This document shows, in pieces, positions 25,008 through 35,935 of a stretch of DNA of 64,000 nucleotides. This DNA comes from Allobosea lupini (lineage in GTDB: Bacteria > Pseudomonadota > Alphaproteobacteria > Rhizobiales > Beijerinckiaceae), in contig NZ_FOAN01000004.1 in NCBI RefSeq assembly GCF_900109525.1, positions 372,001-436,000 of the forward strand. The letters are read 5' to 3'. The notes under the pieces are model-generated. The model made no database searches. It was not told the origin of the DNA and saw only the letters and a list, made by a program, of their open reading frames with translations. Numbering within the stretch: position 1 is the stretch's first letter; every line of letters starts with the position of its first letter. The position numbers were made by a program, and so were the translations under genes.

Positions 25008-26843
25008 ATGTCGCTGTTCATAAACCTGATCCAGAGCCTGTCCTTCCTGCTGTTGGCGGCTCTGATCCTGACCGCAGCGGCCAGCTGGATCGACCAGCGC
25101 CCGCTGCTGCGCCAGTTTGCGGTCGGCGTCCTGTTCGCGGTCGGTGCGCTGTGCAGCATGGCCAATCCCTTCGTCATCCAGCCCGGGCTGGTGGTCGATT
25201 CCCGCAACACCTTCGCTATCCTGGCAGGGCCGATCGGCGGGCCGATCGCGGCGCTGCTGACTGCCGTGCCGCTGGCGGTGGCGCGCTACAATCTCGGCGG
25301 CGTCGGCATGCCGACCGGGATCGCGGGGATCGTCCTGCATGCCGTCGCGGGCGCGATCTATGCCGCCTGGCTCGGCCGACAGAAGCGTTCGCTGACGCTG
25401 CGCGATCTCGCCTGGCTCAGCCTGATCAGCGCCGGCTGCCTGATCGCCTCGAACATCTTCATGCCGAACTGGGCCGCGGCCGAGCGCTTCCTCACCGAGG
25501 CGGTGCCGATCATGATCGTCGTCGGCACGCTCGGCACCGTGCTGGTCGGGCTCGTCCTCAGCAATGACCGCGAGCGGCGCGAGACCGCCTATCGCTACAA
25601 GACGCTGCTCGATCATGTGCCCGGCACGCTCTATCAGCGGATCGATCGGCCGGACGGCGAGCGCCGCTACCGCTTCGTCAGCTACCGCCTGGACGAATTG
25701 CTCGGCATCGGCCGCGAGGCGATCGAGAGCGATCCCGAGATTCTCCTGTCGAGAATCCTGCCGGAGGATCGCCAGCGCTGCTCGTCGACCAACGAGGAAG
25801 ACCAGATCAACGAGCTCGGGCACCGGCGCACCGAACTGCGCTACCAAGCCGCCAGCGGCGCCGTCGTCTGGCTGCGCAGCGAGGCGACCCGGCGGCACCT
25901 GCCCGACGGCACGACCGTCTGGGACGGCATCCTGATCGACGTGACCACGGAAAAGACGCTGGCGAACGGCCGGCAGGAGATCGAGACGCTGCGCAAGGCC
26001 GCGCTGGAGGAGCTCGCCGTCAATCTCGAAGTGACCGTGGGCAAGGCGCTGCGCCGGGTCGGCGAGTCCGCGCGCAGCATGCTCGAAGCCGCGCAAGGCA
26101 TGGCCGCCAATGCGGACCGCACCACTGCCCGCGCCGGCGAGGCGACGGAGCAGGCCGAGCTCGCCTCGCAGCGGGTCGGCAGCGTCGCCGATGCGGCCGA
26201 GCGGATCGACGCCTCGATCCGCGAGCTCACCCGCCAGACCGATCTCGCAGCCGAGACCGCCCGGCAGGCGGCCAGGCATGTCCGCTCGACCAGGACCGAT
26301 GTCGACGGGCTCGCGGTCGCCGCCGACAAGGTCGGCGCCGTGCTCGCCTTCATCGAGGACATCGCGGTGCGCACCAATCTGCTCGCGCTCAACGCGACGA
26401 TCGAGGCGGCGCGCGCCGGCGTCGCCGGGCGCGGCTTCTCGGTGGTCGCCGGCGAGGTCAAGAATCTCGCCGAGCAGACCCAGCAGGCGACGCAGGACAT
26501 CGCCGCGACGCTGCAGGAGATCCGCGGCGCCGCAGCGGCAGTCGCCGACGCCGTCGGACAGATCGAAGGCACGATGGGGACGATCGAGACGACCTCGGAC
26601 GCGATCGCACAGGTCGTCACCGGTCAGGGCGCGATCGCTTCGGGCATCGCCCTCGACGCCCAGGCTGTCGCCGGCTCGGCCGCCACCGTCACGCAGAACG
26701 TCGCCAGTGCCGGGGGCGAAGCCCGCGCCACCGGCGAAGCCGCCGTGCGCGTCGTCGCCGCGGCGCGCCTGGTCTCTGAGCAGGCGGTCGAGCTCGACCG
26801 CTATGTCGGCGACAGCGTCGCGCGCATGCGCGCCGGCCTCTAG
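25008..26843 (+). CDS. chemoreceptor with LytS-type 5TM sensor, PAS domain and MCP signalling domain
   Basis: The 611-aa product begins with a 5TMR-LYT membrane sensor (about 5-175). Markers are [41 protein letters not shown] and [25 protein letters not shown] domain follows (about 190-310, [20 protein letters not shown]). A long coiled-coil MCP signalling domain (about 330-605) has its conserved tip around 450-495 ([20 protein letters not shown] and [18 protein letters not shown]). The LytS-type sensor is usually fused to kinases or GGDEF domains, so this combination is uncommon. There is no CheB/CheR pentapeptide at the end. The start at 25008 has CAAGG; a GTG at 24981 is a weaker choice. 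Confidence 0.9.
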   Translation: MSLFINLIQSLSFLLLAALILTAAASWIDQRPLLRQFAVGVLFAVGALCSMANPFVIQPGLVVDSRNTFAILAGPIGGPIAALLTAVPLAVARYNLGGVGMPTGIAGIVLHAVAGAIYAAWLGRQKRSLTLRDLAWLSLISAGCLIASNIFMPNWAAAERFLTEAVPIMIVVGTLGTVLVGLVLSNDRERRETAYRYKTLLDHVPGTLYQRIDRPDGERRYRFVSYRLDELLGIGREAIESDPEILLSRILPEDRQRCSSTNEEDQINELGHRRTELRYQAASGAVVWLRSEATRRHLPDGTTVWDGILIDVTTEKTLANGRQEIETLRKAALEELAVNLEVTVGKALRRVGESARSMLEAAQGMAANADRTTARAGEATEQAELASQRVGSVADAAERIDASIRELTRQTDLAAETARQAARHVRSTRTDVDGLAVAADKVGAVLAFIEDIAVRTNLLALNATIEAARAGVAGRGFSVVAGEVKNLAEQTQQATQDIAATLQEIRGAAAAVADAVGQIEGTMGTIETTSDAIAQVVTGQGAIASGIALDAQAVAGSAATVTQNVASAGGEARATGEAAVRVVAAARLVSEQAVELDRYVGDSVARMRAGL

Positions 26844-26959
26844 AACCGGATCCGAGCGCAGGCCGACCCCTGCCGCAGCGGGAAAACTGCTGTCGCGCAA
26901 TCGCGCCTTGTCGAGGAAAGCGACGCTGCCCTATGGTCGTTCCCCCCGAGGAAACGCCT

Positions 26960-29263
<2,304 letters not shown>

Positions 29264-29271
29264 CACCTGCC

Positions 29272-29306
29272 GTCATGCTCGGGCGAAGACCCGAGCATCT
29301 CATGAC
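29272..29306. repeat. dispersed palindromic repeat after maeB (family B, copy 1)
   Basis: The core is ATGCTCGGG (29275-29283) and CCCGAGCAT (29290-29298) around a CGAAGA loop. Outer GTCAT and ATGAC blocks extend it. A relative with the same GTCATGCTCG entry lies at 43871. It sits 9 bp after the maeB stop and may stabilise or end that message. Confidence 0.75.
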
Positions 29307-29333
29307 AAAAAAGGCGCCCTTGAAGGGGCGCCT
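29306..29333 (-). terminator. intrinsic terminator of the PBP-activator-like gene
   Basis: On the minus strand the stem AGGCGCCC/GGGCGCCT (29326-29333 with 29312-29319) is followed by a run of six T (29307-29312). It lies about 65 bp beyond the stop of the gene at 29398-30609. On the plus strand no T-tract follows, so it is not an efficient maeB terminator. A further inverted repeat (ATTCTCGGG 29347-29355, CCCGAGAAT 29372-29380) lies between it and the gene. Confidence 0.85.
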
Positions 29334-29397
29334 CTTCCTGCTGGAGATTCTCGGGTCGGCGCTACGCACCGCCCGAGAATGACGCGCGTGCGGCCCG

Positions 29398-30609
29398 TCA
29401 GTTCGTGCGCGGGCCGAGATCGCGCGGGGCGGCGTTGACCGTGACGATCTGGCCATTGCGTAGTTCGAGCACGGCAAGGCCGCGCTCGTTCAGCCCGTCG
29501 GGACGGAAACGGAAAACGCCGTCGGCACCGGCAAAGCCGGACGCATTGGTGAGTACGCTTTCCGAGAAGCGCTGGCTGCCTTGCGTGCGGGCGAGCGCCG
29601 CCGCCAGCGAGACCGCGTCATAGGACAATGTCGCGGTGCGGGTCGGGGCGCTGTTGAAGCGCTTCTGGTAGCGGCCGGCGAAGGCATTGAAGCCGGCGGT
29701 GTCGGGCGAGGCGAACCAGCCGCCCTGGATCGCCGGAACGCGCGCGACATTGGCGTCGTTCCAGACGCCGGTGCCGAGCGGCTTGACCTTGGCCGGGTCG
29801 TAGCCGGCCTGCTGCAGGATGAGGCCCAGCGTCGGCATCGTCGCGGCGTCGGCCGGCACGAACAGCGCGTCCGCCTGCTGCAGCGCCGGCGCCAGCCGCG
29901 TGGCGGCGGCACGCATGCTGTTCTGGTCGGCCCCGAAGCGCTCGATCACAGCGACGCGGGCGCCACGATTGGCGACCGCCTGCTGGAAGGCGCCCTCGAC
30001 GACCTTGCCATAGGCGGTCTCAGGCACGAGCGCGGCGAAGGATTTGCGCCCCTGTGCCGAGGCATAGGCGATGACGCGGTTGACGTCGTTCTCCGGCGGA
30101 AACGACAGCAGGTAGATGCCGCGCGAGGCGACGTTGCTGTCGCTGGAGAAGGCGATCACCGGTTTGCCGGCGCCACGGGCGACCTGGCCGACGGCCTGGA
30201 CGGAGGGCGCGAAGAGCGGGCCGATGATCAACTCGGCGCCTTCGCGGAGAGCTTCCTGCGCCGCGGCCTGGGCGCCATCGGGCGTGCCGCGATCATCCTT
30301 GACCAGCAGCGTGAGGTCGGCGCCGGGGAATTCGGCAAGCGCCATCTCGGCGGCGTTCTTCAGCGAGTTGCCGACGGTCGCGCCCGAGCCCTCGGCGGTG
30401 AGCGGCAGAATCAGGCCGACCTTGACCGAGCCGGTGCCGATGGTCGGGCCGCTGGGCTGGGCAGCGCCGCCCGCCTGCGGCGCAGTGGAGCTGTCGAAGC
30501 CGGGCAGGCCGCCGGTTCCGCCGCTGCAGGCGGCGAGCGCCGCGCCGACACCGGACAACAGGATGAGGCGGCGGCTCGGCGGAGTGAGGAGCTTGCTCTG
30601 ACGCGACAC
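29398..30609 (-). CDS. penicillin-binding protein activator-like lipoprotein (LpoA/LppC family)
   Basis: The 403-aa product has a lipoprotein signal with lipobox LAAC (RRLILLSGVGAALAACSGG). A Gly/Pro-rich linker and a periplasmic-binding-protein fold of the Leu/Ile/Val type follow. Markers are VKVGLILPLTAEGSGATVGNSLKNAAEMAL, KDDRGTPDGAQAAAQEAL and ELIIGPLFAPSVQAVG. This is the LppC/LpoA C-terminal type; in enterics LpoA activates PBP1a from the outer membrane. That role is not proven in alphaproteobacteria. The GTG start at 30609 has GGAG upstream. The gene is divergent from rsmI, the same neighbourhood as yraM-rsmI-yraN in other bacteria, which supports the call. Confidence 0.87.
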   Translation of the reverse strand: MSRQSKLLTPPSRRLILLSGVGAALAACSGGTGGLPGFDSSTAPQAGGAAQPSGPTIGTGSVKVGLILPLTAEGSGATVGNSLKNAAEMALAEFPGADLTLLVKDDRGTPDGAQAAAQEALREGAELIIGPLFAPSVQAVGQVARGAGKPVIAFSSDSNVASRGIYLLSFPPENDVNRVIAYASAQGRKSFAALVPETAYGKVVEGAFQQAVANRGARVAVIERFGADQNSMRAAATRLAPALQQADALFVPADAATMPTLGLILQQAGYDPAKVKPLGTGVWNDANVARVPAIQGGWFASPDTAGFNAFAGRYQKRFNSAPTRTATLSYDAVSLAAALARTQGSQRFSESVLTNASGFAGADGVFRFRPDGLNERGLAVLELRNGQIVTVNAAPRDLGPRTN

Positions 30610-30780
30610 GGCTTTCGTCTCCACTCCTCGGCGAGGCGCGAGACCAAGCCCACACCAGCTGAATCTTGTCCCGAACCGTGGACCAGTCCTGCCAGTGAGC
30701 AAGGCTATTTTCAAGTTGTTAACTCTAGGTTGCCGTACCGGCAGTGGCATCTTCCGGGCCGCTGTGGCAGTTTCGCCGCC

Positions 30781-31707
30781 ATGTCCGGCCCCATATCCGC
30801 CCCGCCCGCCCCAGGTCGCGCCTCGAGCTATGCGGCCTTCGGGCTCCGGGCCGAGGCCGAGCCGCTCGCACCGGGCCTGCATATCGTCGCAACGCCGATC
30901 GGCAATCTCAAGGACATCTCGTTCCGGGCGCTGTCGACGCTGGCTGCCGCCGACGCGGTGCTGGCCGAGGACACAAGGACTTCGAAGACGCTGCTGGCGC
31001 ATTACGGCATCGCGACGCCGCTGCTGCCCTATCACGAGCACAACGCCGCGCAGATGCGCCCGAAGATCCTCGACAAGCTGCGCCAGGGCGGCAAGCTGGC
31101 GCTGATCTCGGATGCCGGCACGCCTCTCGTCTCCGATCCCGGCTACAAGCTCGTCGCCGAAGTTGTGGCGGAGGGTTTGCCGGTCACCGGCATTCCCGGC
31201 CCCTCTGCCGTGCTGGCGGCTTTGGTGCTGGCGGGATTGCCGACCGACCGCTTCTTCTTCGAGGGCTTCCTGCCGCCGAAGAGCGCGGCACGAAAGGCAC
31301 GCCTCACCGAGCTTGCCGCCATTCCCGGCACGCTCGTCTTCTTCGAATCGCCGCGCCGGCTCGCCGAGATGCTGGCCGACGCCGCTGCGGTTCTCGGCGC
31401 ACGCTCCGGCGCGGTCGCGCGCGAACTGACCAAGTATTACGAGAACGTCCGCCGCGGCGCCCTTGCCGAGCTTGCCGCCCACTATGCCGAAGCCGAGGAG
31501 GCGCGCGGCGAGATCGTCGTGGTGATCGGCCCGCCCGACGCCTCCGCCGTGGCCACGGCCGCGCAAGGCGACACGCTCGACGAAGCCCTGCGCGCCGCGC
31601 TCGCGAAAGTCTCGCTGAAGGAGGCGGTGGCGCAGGTCGCCGCCGCCAGCGGCCAGCCGCGCCGCGTCGTCTATGCCCGCGCCCTCGAACTGACGCGCAC
31701 GCCATGA
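30781..31707 (+). CDS. rsmI: 16S rRNA (cytidine-1402 2'-O)-methyltransferase
   Basis: RsmI methylates the ribose of C1402 in the decoding centre of 16S rRNA. The 308-aa product shows LHIVATPIGNLKDISFRAL, ADAVLAEDTRTSKTLLAHYGI, the SAM-site segment LALISDAGTPLVSDPG and GIPGPSAVLAALVLAGLPTDRFFFEGFLP. It ends with a DUF-like tail (LKEAVAQVAAASGQPRRVVYARAL). The start at 30781 matches the family N-terminus. The 3' end overlaps yraN by 4 bp. Confidence 0.95.
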   Translation: MSGPISAPPAPGRASSYAAFGLRAEAEPLAPGLHIVATPIGNLKDISFRALSTLAAADAVLAEDTRTSKTLLAHYGIATPLLPYHEHNAAQMRPKILDKLRQGGKLALISDAGTPLVSDPGYKLVAEVVAEGLPVTGIPGPSAVLAALVLAGLPTDRFFFEGFLPPKSAARKARLTELAAIPGTLVFFESPRRLAEMLADAAAVLGARSGAVARELTKYYENVRRGALAELAAHYAEAEEARGEIVVVIGPPDASAVATAAQGDTLDEALRAALAKVSLKEAVAQVAAASGQPRRVVYARALELTRTP

Positions 31708-32084
31708 GCGAGGCGCTGCGCAGCCGGCGTGCGCGCCGTTCCGGCCTGTCCGGCCGCCGCGGCGAATGGCTCGCCGTCGCCTTCCTCAGCCTCAAGGGCT
31801 ACCGCCTGCTGCAGCACCGCTTCGGCGGCAAGGGCGGCGAGATCGACCTGATCATGGCGCGCGGGAACGACATCGTCTTCGTCGAGGTCAAGGCGCGCGC
31901 ATCGCTCGACGACGCGGCGAGCGCGATCACGGCGGACAAGCGCCGACTGATCGAAGCCCGCATCCGGCAATGGCTGGCGCGCAATCCCTGGGCGATGCAA
32001 CGTAACCTCAGGGCCGATGCGGTCTTCCTCGCGCCCTGGCGGCCACCCCGCCATGTGCCCCGCGTGTTCGAGCTGGTGCTCTGA
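31704..32084 (+). CDS. yraN: YraN/UPF0102 family endonuclease-like protein
   Basis: The 126-aa protein is of the UPF0102 family. It shows [49 protein letters not shown], in which E, D and ExK form a restriction-endonuclease-like active site. The biological role is not established. Its ATG overlaps the rsmI TGA (ATGA), so the two are coupled. gshB follows 70 bp later. Confidence 0.93.
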   Translation: MSEALRSRRARRSGLSGRRGEWLAVAFLSLKGYRLLQHRFGGKGGEIDLIMARGNDIVFVEVKARASLDDAASAITADKRRLIEARIRQWLARNPWAMQRNLRADAVFLAPWRPPRHVPRVFELVL

Positions 32085-32154
32085 CGCAAGGCTGAGCCAC
32101 TTGCACGAGCGGGCTGTCACAGCCGATATAACGGCCGCAACCGGAGCTTCCGCC

Positions 32155-33102
32155 ATGCCGCTGAACGTCGCCATCCAGATGGACCCGATCGACAAGGTCC
32201 GCATCGCCGGCGACACCGGCTTCGCGCTGATGCTGGAAGCGCAGGCGCGCGGGCACAGGCTCTTCACCTACACCCCCGACAAGCTCACCTTGCGCGATGG
32301 CAAGGTCACCGCCGTGATAAGCCCGGTCGAGGTGCGCGACGTCGAGGGCGACCATTACACCCTCGGCCAGCCCGAGCGGACCGATCTCTCGACGCTCGAC
32401 GTGGTGCTGCTGCGCCAGGATCCGCCCTTCGACATGGCCTATGTCTCCTCGACGCATATGCTCGAGCGCATCCATCCGAAGACGCTGGTCGTCAACGACC
32501 CGACCGAGGTCCGCAATGCGCCCGAAAAACTGTTCGTCACGCATTTCCCCGAGCTGATGCCGCCGACGCTGATCACGCGCGACCGCGCCGAGATCGAAGC
32601 CTTCCGCGAGGAGTTCGGCGACATCGTGATGAAGCCGCTCTACGGCCATGGCGGCGCGACCGTGTTCAAGACCGGCAAGGGCGACCCGAATTTCGGCTCG
32701 CTCTACGACCTGTTCGCCAACCTCTTCCGCGAGCCCTGGGTGATCCAGGCCTTCCTCAAGGAGGTCTCGGAAGGCGACAAGCGCATCATCCTGATCGACG
32801 GCAAGGCGGCGGGCGCGGTCAACCGCGTGCCGGCGGCCGGCGACCTGCGCGCCAACATGGTGCGCGGCGGCGCGGCGAGGCCGACGGATCTCTCGAAGCG
32901 CGAGCTCGAGATCTGCGAGCGCATCGGCCCGGCGCTCAGGGAGCGGGGCCTGCTGCTGGTCGGCATCGACGTGATCGGCGGCAAGCTGACCGAGATCAAC
33001 GTCACCGCCCCGACCGGGGTGCGCGCCATCAAGAAGCTCGGCGGCCCCGATCTGGCGGCCCAGCTCTTCGAGGTGATCGAGGCCAAGCGCGCGGCGAAAT
33101 AG
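32155..33102 (+). CDS. gshB: glutathione synthetase
   Basis: The enzyme joins gamma-glutamylcysteine and glycine with ATP. The 315-aa product has the prokaryotic GshB layout. An N-domain begins [27 protein letters not shown], followed by [19 protein letters not shown], the ATP-grasp segment [17 protein letters not shown] and the glycine-rich end [28 protein letters not shown] 8 bases before the ATG supports the start. It follows rsmI-yraN on the same strand and converges with the MoeB-like gene, the stop codons being 1 bp apart. Confidence 0.95.
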   Translation: MPLNVAIQMDPIDKVRIAGDTGFALMLEAQARGHRLFTYTPDKLTLRDGKVTAVISPVEVRDVEGDHYTLGQPERTDLSTLDVVLLRQDPPFDMAYVSSTHMLERIHPKTLVVNDPTEVRNAPEKLFVTHFPELMPPTLITRDRAEIEAFREEFGDIVMKPLYGHGGATVFKTGKGDPNFGSLYDLFANLFREPWVIQAFLKEVSEGDKRIILIDGKAAGAVNRVPAAGDLRANMVRGGAARPTDLSKRELEICERIGPALRERGLLLVGIDVIGGKLTEINVTAPTGVRAIKKLGGPDLAAQLFEVIEAKRAAK

Positions 33103-33103
33103 T

Positions 33104-33889
33104 TCAGGCGGCGACGCCAGACGTCCCGTTCAGCGGATTGTCCGGGTCCCAGCCGTATTTCATCGTCTCGAAGCGCATCGCCATCGCATCGACGAGCAGG
33201 AGCTTGCCGACGAGGGGGTCGCCGAAGCCGGTGATCGCGCGGATCACTTCCAGCGCCATCAGCGACCCCATCACGCCGGCGAGCGCACCGAGCACGCCGG
33301 CCTCGGCGCAGGGCGCGACCGTGCCGGGCGGCGGTTCGTCCGGGAACAGGCAGCGATAGGTCGGGTTGGGCTTCCCGTCTGGAGCCGTCTCATGCGCGCG
33401 GATCGTGGTGAGCGAGCCGTCGAAGCGGCCGAGCGCCGCCGTCACCAGCGGCTTCTTCTCGTGGAAGCAGGCATCGGAAACGGCATAGCGCGTCGCGAAA
33501 TTGTCGGAGCCATCGGCGACGACGTCATAGAAGGCGACGAGCGCGCGCGCGTTGTGCGGGTCGATCCGCGTAACGTATTCCTCGATCTCGACCCGCGGGT
33601 TGAGCCGCGTGACGAAATTGGCCGCGGCGACCACCTTGCGTGCCCCGATATCCTCCGCGCCGAAGATGATCTGCCGCTGCAGATTCGAGAGCGAGACATG
33701 GTCGTCGTCGACGATGCCGATCGTGCCGACGCCGGCCGCCGCGAGATAGGGGATCAGCGGTGCGCCCAGGCCACCGGCGCCGATCACCAGAACCCGGGCG
33801 CGCTTGAGCTTCGCTTGGCCGGGGCCGCCGATTTCCGGCAGCACCAGATGGCGGGCATAGCGCTCGATCTCGGCTTCGTTCAGCGTCAT
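33104..33889 (-). CDS. MoeB/ThiF/HesA-family adenylyltransferase
   Basis: These enzymes adenylate the C-terminal glycine of a ubiquitin-like sulfur carrier (MoaD or ThiS). The 261-aa product starts MTLNEAEIERYARHLVLPEIGGPGQ. It has the nucleotide-binding fold VLVIGAGGLGAPLIPYLAAAGVGTIGIVDDDHVSLSNLQRQIIF and DGSDNFATRYAVSDAC. The zinc site of MoeB is largely lost: the CxxC position reads TYRC, and the C-terminal CxxC is replaced by DPDNPLNG. MoeB is the commonest label for such proteins, but ThiF-like or another role is possible. The longer open frame to 33970 lacks a proper start. It is divergent from the SDR gene. Confidence 0.85.
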   Translation of the reverse strand: MTLNEAEIERYARHLVLPEIGGPGQAKLKRARVLVIGAGGLGAPLIPYLAAAGVGTIGIVDDDHVSLSNLQRQIIFGAEDIGARKVVAAANFVTRLNPRVEIEEYVTRIDPHNARALVAFYDVVADGSDNFATRYAVSDACFHEKKPLVTAALGRFDGSLTTIRAHETAPDGKPNPTYRCLFPDEPPPGTVAPCAEAGVLGALAGVMGSLMALEVIRAITGFGDPLVGKLLLVDAMAMRFETMKYGWDPDNPLNGTSGVAA

Positions 33890-34017
33890 GGCCGGCAAGC
33901 TAGGCCGATCCGTCCGCCTCAGCAATCGGGTGCCCTGCGGTGACAGGAAGCGGGTGTCTGCACCGTCCACGCGCCTGCGATCACCCGCGCCTCATCGTCT
34001 GAACGAAGGAACGGGAC

Positions 34018-34788
34018 ATGACGGCACTGAAGGACAAGGTCGCGATCGTCACCGGCGCGAGCTCAGGGATCGGCCGGGCAGCGGCAAAACTCTTCGCAGC
34101 GGAGGGTGCCTGCCTCGTCGTTACCGCGCGGCGGCAGAGCGAGCTCGATGCGCTCGTCGGCGAGATCAAGGCGGACGGCGGCGAAGCGATCGCCGTCGCC
34201 GGCGACATCCGCGAGGAGGCACTGGCGCAGCTCTTGGTCGAGACCGCGACCCAGCGCTTCGGCGGGCTCGACATCGGCTTCAACAATGCCGGGATCATCG
34301 GCGAACTCGGCCCGATTGGGCAGATGGCGAACCAGAACTGGCACGAGGTGATCGCGATCAACCTGACCAGTGCCTTCCTCGGCGCAAAGCATCAGGTTCC
34401 GGCGCTGGAGGCGCGCGGCGGCGGCTCGCTGATCTTCACCGCGAGCTTCGTCGGCCATACAGCCGGGCTTGCCGGCATGTCGGCCTATGCCGCCAGCAAG
34501 GCCGGGCAGATCGGCCTGGTGAAAGCGCTCGCAGCCGAGCTCGGCGGCAAGCGCATCCGCGTCAACGCCCTGCTGCCGGGCGGTACCGACACGCCGGCCG
34601 CGACGACCAATGCGCCGGGCGCCGGACCCGAAGTGCTGGCCTTCGTCGAGGGCATCCACTCCTTGAAGCGCATGGCACAGCCGGAGGAGATCGCCCGCGC
34701 CGCGCTCTTCCTTGCCTCGGACGCATCGAGCTTCGTCACCGGCACCGCCTTCCTCGCCGATGGCGGCGTCTCGATCCAGCGCGGCTGA
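34018..34788 (+). CDS. short-chain dehydrogenase/reductase
   Basis: The 256-aa product is a classical SDR. It has the NAD(P)-binding motif VTGASSGIGRAAAKLF (about 11-26), NNAG (position about 90), the catalytic serine in SLIFTASFVG, the YxxxK motif in SAYAASKAG, and a C-terminal FLASDASSFVTGTAFLADGGVSIQ. The ARRQ segment after strand 2 suggests NADPH preference. The substrate cannot be assigned. AAGGAA stands 7 bases before the ATG. A hairpin (AGCGGGC 34820-34826, GCCCGCT 34833-34839) follows the stop and may end transcription before the nucleoside operon. Confidence 0.9.
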   Translation: MTALKDKVAIVTGASSGIGRAAAKLFAAEGACLVVTARRQSELDALVGEIKADGGEAIAVAGDIREEALAQLLVETATQRFGGLDIGFNNAGIIGELGPIGQMANQNWHEVIAINLTSAFLGAKHQVPALEARGGGSLIFTASFVGHTAGLAGMSAYAASKAGQIGLVKALAAELGGKRIRVNALLPGGTDTPAATTNAPGAGPEVLAFVEGIHSLKRMAQPEEIARAALFLASDASSFVTGTAFLADGGVSIQRG

Positions 34789-34819
34789 GGCGACTGTTCA
34801 TATGTGACCGATATCGCCG

Positions 34820-34839
34820 AGCGGGCCTGCAAGCCCGCT
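34820..34839 (+). terminator. hairpin after the SDR gene, possible weak terminator
   Basis: The stem AGCGGGC/GCCCGCT surrounds a 6-base loop and is followed by TTGG only, so termination would be weak. It lies 31 bp after the SDR stop codon. Confidence 0.45.
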
Positions 34840-34878
34840 TGGCCCCGTCCGCAAGCCGTGCCATCGTGACCCCAGGCA

Positions 34879-34897
34879 GGAATGGCGCAACCATTCC
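34879..34897. promoter_or_regulatory. inverted repeat just upstream of the nucleoside operon
   Basis: The arms GGAATGG (34879-34885) and CCATTCC (34891-34897) surround CGCAA. The repeat lies 24 bp before the start codon of the binding-protein gene, close to its AGGGGAA ribosome site. An operator or a translation-affecting hairpin are both possible. The regulator is unknown. Confidence 0.5.
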
Positions 34898-34920
34898 GCA
34901 TGTGACAGGGGAACGGCTCG

Positions 34921-35922
34921 ATGCGTTTGAAATCTCTCGCCCTCGCTCTGGCGGGCGTCGCCCTTTCGGCCATGGGCGTCATGGCCCAGACCACGATCAA
35001 GCCGGCGATCGTCTATGACAAGGGCGGCAAGTTCGACAAATCCTTCAACGAGGGCGTCTTCGTCGGGGCCGAGAAGTTCAAGGCCGAGACCGGCGTCGAG
35101 TTCCGCGATTTCGAGCCGACCAACGACGCCCAGATCGAGCAGGCGCTGCGTCGTTTCGCCCGCGACGGCCATTCGCCGATCATCGCCGTCGGCTTCTCGC
35201 AGGCGACCGCATTGCAGAAGGTCGCAGCCGAGTTCCCGAATCTGAAGTTCACCATCATCGACATGGTGGTCGAGCTGCCGAACGTGCAGTCTGTGGTGTT
35301 CAAGGAGCATGAGGCCTCCTATCTCGTCGGCCTCATCGCCAGCCTGGCCTCGAAGACCAACAAGGTCGGCTTCGTCGGCGGCATGGATATCCCGCTGATC
35401 CGCAAATTCGCCTGCGGCTACGTCCAGGGCGTCAAGGCCGGCAAGAAGGACGCCGAGATATTCCAGAACATGACCGGCTCGACCCCGGCCGCCTGGAACG
35501 ACCCGGTGAAGGGCGGCGAGCTTGCCAAGTCGCAGATCGACCGCGGCGCCGACGTGATCTACCACGCCGCCGGCGGCACCGGCATCGGCGTGCTGCGCGC
35601 CGCGGCCGACGCCGGCAAGCTCGGCATCGGCGTCGATTCCAACCAGAACATGCTGCATCCCGGCAAGGTGCTGACCTCGATGCTGAAGCGCGTCGACGTC
35701 GCCGCCTACACCTCGTTCAAGGAGGCGCGCGACGGCACCTGGAAGCCCGGCGTCTCGGTGCTCGGGCTGAAAGAGGACGGCGTCGGCTGGGCCCTCGACG
35801 ACAACAACAAGGCGCTGATCACGCCCGAGATGAAGGCCGCCGCCGACAAGGCCCGCGCCGACATCATCGCCGGCACCGTCAAGGTCCACGACTACATGTC
35901 GGATTCCAAGTGCACGATGTGA
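34921..35922 (+). CDS. BMP-family nucleoside-binding periplasmic protein
   Basis: The 333-aa product has a signal peptide (MRLKSLALALAGVALSAMGVMA) without a lipobox, so it is probably soluble in the periplasm. Family markers are PAIVYDKGGKFDKSFNEGVFVGAEKF, VGFSQATALQKVA, VGFVGGMDIPLIRKFACGYVQGVK and AAGGTGIGVLRAAADAG. This is the BMP/PnrA-like group that binds purine and other nucleosides. It opens an operon with an ATPase, two permeases and nucleoside-degrading enzymes, which strongly supports nucleosides as ligands. The spectrum (purine, pyrimidine, deoxy) is not readable from sequence. Confidence 0.92.
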   Translation: MRLKSLALALAGVALSAMGVMAQTTIKPAIVYDKGGKFDKSFNEGVFVGAEKFKAETGVEFRDFEPTNDAQIEQALRRFARDGHSPIIAVGFSQATALQKVAAEFPNLKFTIIDMVVELPNVQSVVFKEHEASYLVGLIASLASKTNKVGFVGGMDIPLIRKFACGYVQGVKAGKKDAEIFQNMTGSTPAAWNDPVKGGELAKSQIDRGADVIYHAAGGTGIGVLRAAADAGKLGIGVDSNQNMLHPGKVLTSMLKRVDVAAYTSFKEARDGTWKPGVSVLGLKEDGVGWALDDNNKALITPEMKAAADKARADIIAGTVKVHDYMSDSKCTM

Positions 35923-35935
35923 GCGCGGCGCGTCG

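Noticed and set aside
24918..26900. A 660-codon minus-strand open frame opposite the chemoreceptor
   Set aside because: The chemoreceptor domains on the plus strand are clear. The antisense frame shows no domain.
30716..30722. GTTAAC palindrome in the rsmI upstream gap as a CtrA site
   Set aside because: It lacks the TTAA-N7-TTAA spacing. A single half-site is too common.
30610..31566. An N-terminal extension of the PBP-activator-like protein into the rsmI region
   Set aside because: The lipoprotein signal sits just after the GTG at 30609. The extension is antisense to rsmI.
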